Positions 7,901 to 14,639 of a DNA stretch of 64,000 bases are shown here, one piece after another. The position numbers were made by a program, and so were the translations under genes. Source of the DNA: Actinomycetes bacterium (GTDB taxonomy: Bacteria; Actinomycetota; Acidimicrobiia; Acidimicrobiales; Acidimicrobilacustridaceae); the NCBI GenBank assembly GCA_029782145.1, contig JAKOVH010000023.1, forward strand, positions 62,001-126,000, written 5' to 3'. The notes under the pieces are model-generated. The model was given only the letters and a program-made list of their open reading frames with translations, did not search any database and was not told where the DNA came from. The number at the start of each line of letters is the position of its first letter. Position 1 is the stretch's first letter.

Positions 7901-9472
7901 GGGGGTGAGCGGGTCGACGACGTTGCCCCACCGGTAGGCGGCGAAGTCGCTGCCCGGCACCTCGAGGACGCGGGTGGCGTCGCCTCGGGCGTCGATGGCG
8001 GCCGCCGCCTGCCGCCAGTAGTCGGGCACCTGCTCGTCACGGGTGAGGCTGTCGGCGGCGACACCACCGGTCCACAGCGGCGACAGGTTCACGGCCACGA
8101 TCAGGCACGCCAGCGCGACCACGCCGGGCACGACCCACCGGGGCGCCCCGGCGCGCCGTCCCGTCCGTCGGGCGCGCCCGGCCCTCGGTCCGCCGTCGCC
8201 GGCCGCCGGCCTCGCCTCGGGCGCCGTGGCCCGCGACGGCCGCTCGGCCCACCACCGCGAGAGCGCCCCGGCGACAGCGAGGGTGCCGGCGCCGAAGCCG
8301 GCGGCCAGGCCCAGCTCCATGAGGGGCAGGGCCCGCGGGGTCGACCGCATGGCGAGGCCCGAGGCGGTGCGGGTGAACGCCTTGAACGCGCCGCCGAGGA
8401 ACGACGGGGCGGCCCACGGGTGAGCGCCGGCGGCGACGAGGAGCCCGACGACCGTGGTGGCCAGGAAGAAGGTGCGGTGTCGGAAGCGGACCAGGCCCAG
8501 CCCCGCCAGCGCCAGCACCGGCACCAGGAAGCTCAGCGCCAGGGCGCCGAGGTTCCCGGTGTAGGTCACCGAGGGCCGCACCCAGGCGCCGATGCGGTCC
8601 GAGCCGTAGAAGTACCAGTGGCCGAACCCCCGCAGCAGCTCCTGGGCGGCGCTGCCCTTGGCGACCGTCTCGTAGGTCTCGGTGTAGCCCAGCACGGGCA
8701 GGCCGTAGGCGCCCTGGGTGCGCAACCCGGCGATCCACCAGGCGTTGGTGAGCAGGCTGAGCAGCCCGATGCGCAGCGCCGCGCCCAGCGCCCGCCGGGC
8801 CCGCCGGCGCAGCGGGTCGTTCCAGGTGCCGGCGCTGCGGGGCAGCACGACGGTGTAGACGAGCCACAGGAGCGGGCCCAGCCCGACCAGCAGCAGCGAC
8901 GTGGCGTTGATGCCGCCGATGGTGGCGGTGAGCAGGGCGAACAGCGCGGGGGCTCGCCACGTGCCCTCGTCGCGGGCCCGGGCCGCCAGGCCGATCAGCC
9001 ACGGGAGCCCCGCCCACGGCAGGAGCATCACCGACATCCGCTCGCTGTAGTGCAGGACGTAGGGCGAGAGCATGTAGAAGAAGGCGGCCGCCACCGCGAT
9101 GCGGGGATCGACGAAGCGCCGCATCAGCCACAGCACGCCCGCGCCCCCGGCGAACAGCAACGTGCCGAGCCACAGCCGCTGGGCGACCCACATGGGCACG
9201 CCGAGCTGGTCGAACACCCAGTACCACGGCCCCATCGGCCAGAGGTAGCCGATGTTCTCGTGGGTGACCCCGCCGGCGCCGATCGAGGAGTTCCACATGA
9301 ACGCGACCCGCGACAGCCACCGCGACGGGTCGAGGGTGAGGTAGGCCTTGGTGTCGCCGCCGACCTCTCCCTGGTTGGAGAGCAGCAGCGGCACGTACGC
9401 GACGAGCGCCAGGGCCGCGACCGGAAGACCGGACCGGAGGCGACGCCGGCTCGGTTCGGTGAGTCCGGTCAT
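4970..9472 (-). CDS. AftD-like alpha-(1->3)-arabinofuranosyltransferase family protein (DUF3367, GT-C)
   Basis: 1500 residues. The N-terminal ~470 are a GT-C membrane domain with many segments and an early acidic motif (GGDTKAYLTLDPSRWL). A large soluble part follows with two discoidin/carbohydrate-binding-like modules at about residues 770-900 (contains AFDGDATTAWSVG) and 1000-1115 (contains AFDGDPSTWWTP). Membrane helices return at about 1325 and 1385-1490. This layout matches mycobacterial AftD, which adds arabinofuranose from decaprenyl-phosphoarabinose to arabinan at the outer membrane face. I chose ATG at 9472 (GAAGAT box 9 bases upstream); a start at 9523 would add 17 residues. The family is clear, but the polymer modified here is unknown. 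Confidence 0.85.
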   Translation of the reverse strand: MTGLTEPSRRRLRSGLPVAALALVAYVPLLLSNQGEVGGDTKAYLTLDPSRWLSRVAFMWNSSIGAGGVTHENIGYLWPMGPWYWVFDQLGVPMWVAQRLWLGTLLFAGGAGVLWLMRRFVDPRIAVAAAFFYMLSPYVLHYSERMSVMLLPWAGLPWLIGLAARARDEGTWRAPALFALLTATIGGINATSLLLVGLGPLLWLVYTVVLPRSAGTWNDPLRRRARRALGAALRIGLLSLLTNAWWIAGLRTQGAYGLPVLGYTETYETVAKGSAAQELLRGFGHWYFYGSDRIGAWVRPSVTYTGNLGALALSFLVPVLALAGLGLVRFRHRTFFLATTVVGLLVAAGAHPWAAPSFLGGAFKAFTRTASGLAMRSTPRALPLMELGLAAGFGAGTLAVAGALSRWWAERPSRATAPEARPAAGDGGPRAGRARRTGRRAGAPRWVVPGVVALACLIVAVNLSPLWTGGVAADSLTRDEQVPDYWRQAAAAIDARGDATRVLEVPGSDFAAYRWGNVVDPLTPGITDRSYLARQLIPDGQPASAALLLALDRRYQEGVAEEAALAPLARLFGAGDIVLRNDLQYERFNTPRPYQMWNSLTSTPGLDAPQMFGALGRNDAQPPQPLLDAKALAEPSDQPATPPVAIFPVRDALPIVRSVPQANPMVVAGDAEGLVDLAGMGLLDPEQAILFSATYADDPDALRAQVDKGATLVVTDTNAKRSLRWGSVRENEGHVQRVDEEALRWDPSDNGLPVFPGQTTDSQTVALQHGATVDATAYGNPVSYTPENRPFMAFDGDATTAWSVGAFDEVVGDRIRLSLDATTTIDHVALQQAAGNRHITRARLRVGDRTVDVDLGPESMAAPGQTVTFPSTTADRIEVEVLATDPGGLASYESYSGVGFAEITVPGVKVTEALRLPTDLLSAVGTDDLAHPLYVVVTRNRTDPQATGRTDPEQSMRRVVELPSARSFTLLGDVRLDPSVSPEVLAGLVGGADGATVSASSWLAGDVADRGRGAFDGDPSTWWTPAIGDTTGAWAQLDAPTEVSPGELTVTFAADGRHSVPAHLSVAADGTTVAGVDVPDAPDGGFGSTRSVTIPVPAGTSARSWRLTVDDVHARMTNPWLGGADYALPVAVADVTGLGVAPAALHDMVDTGCRSDLVSIDGRPTPARVTGTVADALARRPLELLGCADVQAGPGTATIATADGRTTGLDVDRLALASVAGGGAVPAASSGSMPQVIAALQPPPPAAQPTVTVTDERSDRVELEVTGLDAPTWLVLGQSFSDGWHASSAELGDLGGPTLIQGYANGWALDPASGTVHITLEWTPQKVVWAGIGTSVVGVVVCLAVLGVSWRRRRRATASVDDDEDDEPAEPDATDDAVRRAPSRGWTAPVALGGAMGIFAALNLPHQNVAASLLAAVVLAVATGAVVRLGRGDRALGLVAPAALAVAGAYSVAKEWRGGYRNFEWPKVVDAAHVLGVVAVLGLAAVAVVSAWREERSTGS

Positions 9473-9555
9473 GACGCCGACATCTTCGCGTCCGGCGGGG
9501 CCCCAGTTGGCGACACCCCCCACGGGCCCCGCCCACCCGTATCATCGGCGCCCGC

Positions 9556-12270
9556 ATGCCACCCTCGACCGCACCAGCCCGGCACATCCGCGGCATCGAC
9601 GGGCTGCGGGCCCTGGCGGCCTTCGCCGTCGTCGCCCACCACGTCGGGTTCGACACGGGCGCCACGTTCCGTTCCTCCGCCGGTGCGGTGCTGGCCCGCC
9701 TCGACATCGGCGTGCCCATCTTCTTCGCCATCTCCGGCTACCTGCTCGGCCGTCCGTTCGTGTCGGCCCTGGTCGAGGGCACGCCGTTCGCCTCGTTCCG
9801 CTCGTTCTGGTGGCGTCGCTTCGTGCGGATCTACCCGACCTACTGGTTCGTGCTCACCGTGCTCGCCCTCACCACGGGGCTGACCATCGCCTCGCTCTAC
9901 CAGTTCGTGGTGTTCTACGGGCTGCTGCAGATCTACGACCCCGACCTCGCCCTCAAGGGCATGGTCCAGGCCTGGACCCTGTGCACCGAGGTCAGCTTCT
10001 ACGCGGTGCTGCCCCTGATGGCGCTCGGCGCCCGCCGGCTGCTGCGCCGGGTCGAGCACCCCGCCGCCCGCGCCCGGGCGCTGCTCGCCGGCTGCGCCGG
10101 GCTGTACCTGCTGGGGTTGGTGTGGCGGCTGTTCATCTTCACCGCCGACCCGTCCTGGGGCCGGGCGGGGCTGCTGTGGCTGCCCGGGCAGATCGACTAC
10201 TTCGCCCTGGGCCTCGCCGTGGCCACGGTCGGCGCCGCGGCCCGGGGCCGGGCGTCGTGGCAGGAGCGGGTCGAGCGCGCCGTCGCCCGTCCCGGCGTGT
10301 GGTTCCTCGCCGCCCTCGCCGCCTTCGCCCTGGTGTGCTCGCTCGGGCTCACGCGCACCGTCCAGGCCGCCGGCGTCCCGCTCGGCCTCGACGCCGGCGA
10401 GCTGGCCCGCCAGTTCCTCTACGGGCTGGTCGCCGTGCTGTTGCTGGTGCCCCTGGCGCTCACCCGCCGACCGGTCGGCAGCGCCCGCGTGGTGTTCTCG
10501 ACCCGTGGCGCCGCCTACCTCGGCCTGCTGTCCTACGGCGTCTACCTGTGGCACAAGGACCTCATCCCGAAGGCCCAGCTGTGGGCCGGCGACGAGCTGT
10601 TCCAGGGCGACTTCTGGCAGATCTTCACCATCGTCTGCCTCGCCGCCACGTTCCTCGCCTGGCTGACCTACCTGTTCGTGGAGCACCCGACGCTGCAGCT
10701 GTCGCGCCCTGCCGACGGCCGCGACCGAACCGCCTGGAGCCGCCTGGTCGGCACCGCAGGGGAGGCCCGGGCCCGGATGGCCGCCGCCGGGGCCGCCGCC
10801 GCGGGATCGGTCGCCGGCCGGGCCAGGGGCGCCCGAGCCGACGCCGAACGCCGGCGCCGGGGGCTCTCACCGTGGTGGCTCGCGATCGGCGCCGTGACCG
10901 TCGGCGCCTTCCTGCTCCGGCTGGCCTACTTCTGGTTCGCCCAGCGCAACGCCTACGCCTGCCCGCCCGACCAGCTGCTGGGGTGCGCCGGCGACGGCTA
11001 CGTGTACCACACCAGCGCCAACCTGCTGGCCGACGGGCGGGGCTTCATCTCACCGCTCGGGCTGCTGGCCGGCAACGTGTTCCCGAGCGCCGACCACCCG
11101 CCCTTCTACATCGTGTACCTGGCTGCCTTCTCGAAGATCGGGCTCGACTCCTACCGCTGGCACCAGTTCGCCACCGTCGTGCTGGGCACGGTGTCGGTGC
11201 CCGTCGCCGGGGCCGTCGGGGTGCTGCTCGGCCGCACCCTGCGCGAGCGCGGCCTCGGCGGGCTGGCCGGCTCGCCGTGGCTGGGCGCCGTCACCGCCGT
11301 GGCGGTGGCCGTGTCGCCCGCGGTGTGGCTCAACGACGGGTTGCTGCTCTCGGAGAGCACCGTGGTGCTCACCGTGCTGGTCGCGGCGTGGGCGGCGCTG
11401 GCGTTCTGGCGCCGCCCCGGCGCCCGCCGAGCGGCGCTGATGGGCGCGGCGTGCGGCCTGGCCGCCCTCGCCCGGGCCGAGGCCGCCCTGCTCGTGCCGC
11501 TGGTCGCGCTGCCCCTGGCCCTGGTGGCCGTGCGCAACCGCCCCGCGCCCGGCCGGTCGGCGATCGACGCGGTGCGCCGCCGCCTGGCGCTGGCGGGCTG
11601 GGCGCTGCTCGCCTCGCTGGTCGTGGTGGCGCCCTGGGTCGCCCGCAACCTCACCACGTTCGACAAGCCCACCGGGCTGTCCACCGGCCTGGGCGTGACC
11701 ATGGCCTACGCCAACTGCGAGCGCACGTACTACGGGGACCTGGTCGGCTTCTGGTGGTACGACTGCAAGGGCGACGTCGACCTCCAGGCCGACGTCGACC
11801 AGTCGGTGCTCGACGCCCGGCTGCGGTCCCAGGCCCTCGACTACGTGCGCGACCACCGGGGGCGGGTGCCGGCCGTCGTGGCCGCCCGCGCCGGGCGGGT
11901 GTGGGGCCTGTACCACCCCAACCAGGTCGCCTACCTCGAGACGTTCGAGGGCCGGCCGCTGTGGGCCGCCCGCGCCAGCCTGCTCACCCTGTACCCGATC
12001 GTGGCGCTGGCCGCGGTGGCGGCCGTGCTGCTGCGCCGCCACCGCACGGTCGTGCTCCCGCTGGTCGCCCCCGCGCTGGTGGTGACCGCCGCGGTGATGC
12101 TCACCTTCGGCCAGCCCCGCTACCGCGCCACGGCCGACGGCGCGCTGGCCGTGCTGGCCGGCATCGGCGTGGCGCGCGTCGTCGACGCCGTCAGGGAGTG
12201 GCGGAGCGCACGGCGCAGCCCGGAGGTCCGTCCTGGTCGAAGCGACCGTCGGCCCGCCACGGTCCCGTGA
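9556..12270 (+). CDS. Fusion: acyltransferase-3 (OafA-like) domain + GT-C (GT39/83-like) glycosyltransferase domain
   Basis: 904 residues in one uninterrupted frame. Residues 1-~385 are an OafA-type membrane O-acyltransferase with the RX10H motif (R18, H29 in GLRALAAFAVVAHH) and FFAISGYLLGRPF. An Ala/Arg-rich linker (~390-430) leads to a GT-C half starting LSPWWLAIGAVTVG, with the first-loop acidic motif GDGYVYH (D480) and about 10 predicted membrane segments. The GT-C half is clearly homologous to the protein at 13062. Acyltransferase-3 proteins O-acylate envelope glycans and GT-C enzymes use lipid-linked sugars, so one chain may both transfer and acylate a sugar (inference). TATCAT lies 10 bases before the ATG. 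Confidence 0.85.
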   Translation: MPPSTAPARHIRGIDGLRALAAFAVVAHHVGFDTGATFRSSAGAVLARLDIGVPIFFAISGYLLGRPFVSALVEGTPFASFRSFWWRRFVRIYPTYWFVLTVLALTTGLTIASLYQFVVFYGLLQIYDPDLALKGMVQAWTLCTEVSFYAVLPLMALGARRLLRRVEHPAARARALLAGCAGLYLLGLVWRLFIFTADPSWGRAGLLWLPGQIDYFALGLAVATVGAAARGRASWQERVERAVARPGVWFLAALAAFALVCSLGLTRTVQAAGVPLGLDAGELARQFLYGLVAVLLLVPLALTRRPVGSARVVFSTRGAAYLGLLSYGVYLWHKDLIPKAQLWAGDELFQGDFWQIFTIVCLAATFLAWLTYLFVEHPTLQLSRPADGRDRTAWSRLVGTAGEARARMAAAGAAAAGSVAGRARGARADAERRRRGLSPWWLAIGAVTVGAFLLRLAYFWFAQRNAYACPPDQLLGCAGDGYVYHTSANLLADGRGFISPLGLLAGNVFPSADHPPFYIVYLAAFSKIGLDSYRWHQFATVVLGTVSVPVAGAVGVLLGRTLRERGLGGLAGSPWLGAVTAVAVAVSPAVWLNDGLLLSESTVVLTVLVAAWAALAFWRRPGARRAALMGAACGLAALARAEAALLVPLVALPLALVAVRNRPAPGRSAIDAVRRRLALAGWALLASLVVVAPWVARNLTTFDKPTGLSTGLGVTMAYANCERTYYGDLVGFWWYDCKGDVDLQADVDQSVLDARLRSQALDYVRDHRGRVPAVVAARAGRVWGLYHPNQVAYLETFEGRPLWAARASLLTLYPIVALAAVAAVLLRRHRTVVLPLVAPALVVTAAVMLTFGQPRYRATADGALAVLAGIGVARVVDAVREWRSARRSPEVRPGRSDRRPATVP

Positions 12271-13120
12271 GGTAGCCCGGGTCGACCGCGACGCCCAGGT
12301 CGGCGCCCAGCGCGTCGCTGAACGTGCGGGCGAGGGCCCCGGCCCCCTGGGCGCACAGGTGCAGCCGGTCGTACTTGCGCAACGGCAGCCCGGTGTCGTC
12401 GGTGGCCCTCGCCGACCCGTCGGGGGCGGCGAAGGCGGCGGTCGTGTCGACGAAGCGGCCCCGGGGGTCGGCCTCCACCGCGGTGCGGGTGATCTGGTTC
12501 AACGCGGCGATGCGCTGGTTGGCGGCGGGGTCGCCCACCGGGGGCATGGCCAGCCAGTAGACGACGGCCCCACCCGCCGTCAGGTCCTGCATGGCCCGGT
12601 GGACCTGCGACGCGTACCAGCCCGGCCACTCGGGCCCGTCGGGGTCGATGGGCACCCCGTCGGCGGTCTGGGGCTCGGTGTCGTGGATCCCGAAGGTGAC
12701 CGCGACGACGGTCGGCTGGAAGGTCGCCACGTCCTGGGGCCACAGCGCCCGCCAGTCCCGCCACTGCGGGCGGCTGAGGGCGAACCCCCAGTAGGCGTCG
12801 TTGCGGACCACCGAGGGCCCCACCGCGGCGGCCGCCGCCGCCATGGCGGGGGAGGCGTCCCACATGAGGCCGTCGCCGACGAGCAGCAGCCGCAGGGGGT
12901 CGGCGTCGGTCGGGCGGCGAGGCATCGCCCGGGGAGGGGCCGTCACGCCCGTGGTGGTCACCTGGGTGGGCGCCGAGTCGGCCCCGCCGCCTGCGTCGCT
13001 GCCGCACGACGGCACCACCAGCGCCCCGAGGGCCAGGACGGCCACCACTAGAGTCCCGGCCGTGCGCGCCCGACGACGGCTCTTGTTGGTGGTCCTGCCG
13101 ATCGTCGTCGGGGTGGTCAT
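12191..13120 (-). CDS. SGNH-hydrolase-fold lipoprotein lacking the catalytic serine
   Basis: 309 residues. A basic N-terminus (KSRRRAR), a hydrophobic stretch and VVPSC (C39) suggest a lipoprotein signal. Block I reads LLLVGDGLMWDASP: the expected Gly-Asp-Ser is Gly82-Asp83-Gly84, one base change from Ser (GGC versus AGC). The C-terminal catalytic pair remains in KYDRLHLC (D251, H254). The intact version (GDS plus PDGWHFC) is the C-terminal domain of the acyltransferase encoded at 14603-16627, and the two are recognisably homologous. The protein is probably a surface-exposed glycan-binding or inactive partner, or the serine loss is strain-specific. Its 3' end overlaps the upstream fusion gene by 80 bases and its 5' end overlaps the divergent GT-C gene by 59 bases. 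Confidence 0.8.
   Translation of the reverse strand: MTTPTTIGRTTNKSRRRARTAGTLVVAVLALGALVVPSCGSDAGGGADSAPTQVTTTGVTAPPRAMPRRPTDADPLRLLLVGDGLMWDASPAMAAAAAAVGPSVVRNDAYWGFALSRPQWRDWRALWPQDVATFQPTVVAVTFGIHDTEPQTADGVPIDPDGPEWPGWYASQVHRAMQDLTAGGAVVYWLAMPPVGDPAANQRIAALNQITRTAVEADPRGRFVDTTAAFAAPDGSARATDDTGLPLRKYDRLHLCAQGAGALARTFSDALGADLGVAVDPGYLTGPWRADGRFDQDGPPGCAVRSATP
13049..13054 (+). promoter_or_regulatory. Leaderless -10 box of the GT-C gene, inside the divergent lipoprotein gene
   Basis: TAGAGT lies exactly 7 bases before GTG 13062. It also falls within the signal-peptide codons of the opposite-strand SGNH gene. It supports the late start for the glycosyltransferase. Confidence 0.45.
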
Positions 13121-14639
13121 CCGGCTCGTCTACCTCTGGGCCGTGCAGCGGACGCAGTGCCCGGCCCCGGGCTGGGAGGGAGGCGTCCCCATGCCGGGCA
13201 CCGCCTCACGGTGCCCCGGTGACTCCTACGTGTACCACTACGGAGCCGATCTGCTGGCGCAGGGCAAGGGATTCGTCATCCCCACCGACTACCGGGTCAC
13301 CGGGGGAGCGGTCGCCCGGGCCTACGGCGACCACCCGCCGCTGTTCACGCTGGTGCTCGCCGCCTTCTCCTACGTCGGGGCCCGCAGCTGGCTGTGGCAC
13401 GAGCACGTGGTGGTCGCCCTCGGGGCGCTGAACATCGGGCTCACCGGCCTTCTCGGCCGCCAGGTGGCAAGGCGCTTCTGGGGTGAGGCGACGGCGCAGT
13501 GGGTCGGCTTCGTCGCCGCCTCCCTCATGGCCGTGTACCCCTACGTCTGGCTGAGCGACGTCATGGTGCTCTCCGAGACGCTGGCCATGACCGCCAACCT
13601 CGCCGTGGCCCTGCTGTGCTACCGGGTGCTCGACGATCGCCGCTGGGGCTGGGTCGTCGCCCTCGGCGCCGCGGCGGGCGCGGCGGCGCTGGTGCGGGCC
13701 GAGATGGTGCTGCTGGGGCCGCTGCTGATCCTGCCGATGCTCCTGCGCACGAGGGCGTTGTCGCTGCGCCAGCAGGCGGGCCGCATCGCGGTGGCGGCCG
13801 TCGCCATGCTGGTGGTGCTGGCGCCGTGGCTCTACCGGAACCTCACCATCTACGACCACCCCGTCACCATGTCGACCGGCACCGGCATCACGCTGGCCAA
13901 CACCAACTGCGACGACACCTACTACGGCGGCGGGCTCGGGTTCTGGTCCTTCGCCTGCGTCCCGCAGCTGCCGTGGACCTACCCGCCGGACCAGCTGCGG
14001 GCCACCGACCCGGCCACCCTGCGCCAGTGGGTCGACCAGTCGGGCATCGACGCGCCCCCCGACGCCACGCCCGAGCAGCTCGTCGAGCTCCTCGTGCAGC
14101 ACGGGGCCACGGCCGACCAGTCCGACGACGAGGTCTACCTGCGCGCCGTGGGCATGGACTACGCCACCAGCCACCTGCGCCGGCTCCCGGTCGTCGCCGC
14201 GGCCCGCTTCGGGCGGATGTGGAACCTCTACCGGCCGGTGCAGCAGCTGCGCATCGAGGACGGCGAGGGTCGCCCGGAGGACGCCGCCCGCTTCGGCCTG
14301 GTGCTGTTCTACCCGGTGATGGCCCTGGCCGCGGGCGGCACCGTGGTGCTGGCCCGCCGCCGCCAGCCCCTGCTGCCGCTGCTCGTGCCGGTCGGCATCG
14401 TCACCCTGGCGGCGGTCACCGCCTTCGGCCAGTCGCGCTACCGCGCCCCGGCCGAGCCGCTGCTCATGGTGCTCGCCGCCGTGGGGGGTGTGGCTCTGGT
14501 CCGGTGGGCCCGTCGGCGTGGCCACGGCACCGACGGTGCCACCGAGGGTGCCATCGACGGTGCCCCCGTCGTCGCCGCGGGGGAGGGCGACCGCACCGAG
14601 GCTCAACCGAGGGTGCAGCCGCCCTTGGGGTCGTCGTAG
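13062..14639 (+). CDS. GT-C family membrane glycosyltransferase (ArnT/GT39-like)
   Basis: 525 residues with an N-terminal helix (RRRLLLVVLPIVVGVVIRLV), a first loop with CPGDSYVYHYGADLL (acidic residue D54), PYVWLSDVMVLSETLA and about 10 further hydrophobic segments. It aligns with the C-terminal half of the 9556-12270 fusion, including YRNLTIYDHP, a TGxGxTxAxxNC segment and TAFGQSRYRAPAEPLL near the end. It should transfer a sugar from a polyprenyl-phosphate donor at the outer membrane face; donor and acceptor are unknown. GTG 13062 gives membrane helix 1 directly. A longer frame from 12801 would be mostly antisense of the SGNH gene. The 3' end overlaps the convergent acyltransferase gene by 37 bases. 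Confidence 0.8.
   Translation: MRARRRLLLVVLPIVVGVVIRLVYLWAVQRTQCPAPGWEGGVPMPGTASRCPGDSYVYHYGADLLAQGKGFVIPTDYRVTGGAVARAYGDHPPLFTLVLAAFSYVGARSWLWHEHVVVALGALNIGLTGLLGRQVARRFWGEATAQWVGFVAASLMAVYPYVWLSDVMVLSETLAMTANLAVALLCYRVLDDRRWGWVVALGAAAGAAALVRAEMVLLGPLLILPMLLRTRALSLRQQAGRIAVAAVAMLVVLAPWLYRNLTIYDHPVTMSTGTGITLANTNCDDTYYGGGLGFWSFACVPQLPWTYPPDQLRATDPATLRQWVDQSGIDAPPDATPEQLVELLVQHGATADQSDDEVYLRAVGMDYATSHLRRLPVVAAARFGRMWNLYRPVQQLRIEDGEGRPEDAARFGLVLFYPVMALAAGGTVVLARRRQPLLPLLVPVGIVTLAAVTAFGQSRYRAPAEPLLMVLAAVGGVALVRWARRRGHGTDGATEGAIDGAPVVAAGEGDRTEAQPRVQPPLGSS

Noticed and set aside
5522..9883. A 1453-codon open frame antisense to the AftD-like gene
   Set aside because: Composition is His/Gly/Arg/Gln-rich with no recognisable domain; the minus-strand frame has membrane helices and known modules.
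12801..13061. N-terminal extension of the GT-C gene by 87 codons
   Set aside because: This part is antisense to the SGNH gene, lacks membrane character, and a leaderless box supports GTG 13062.
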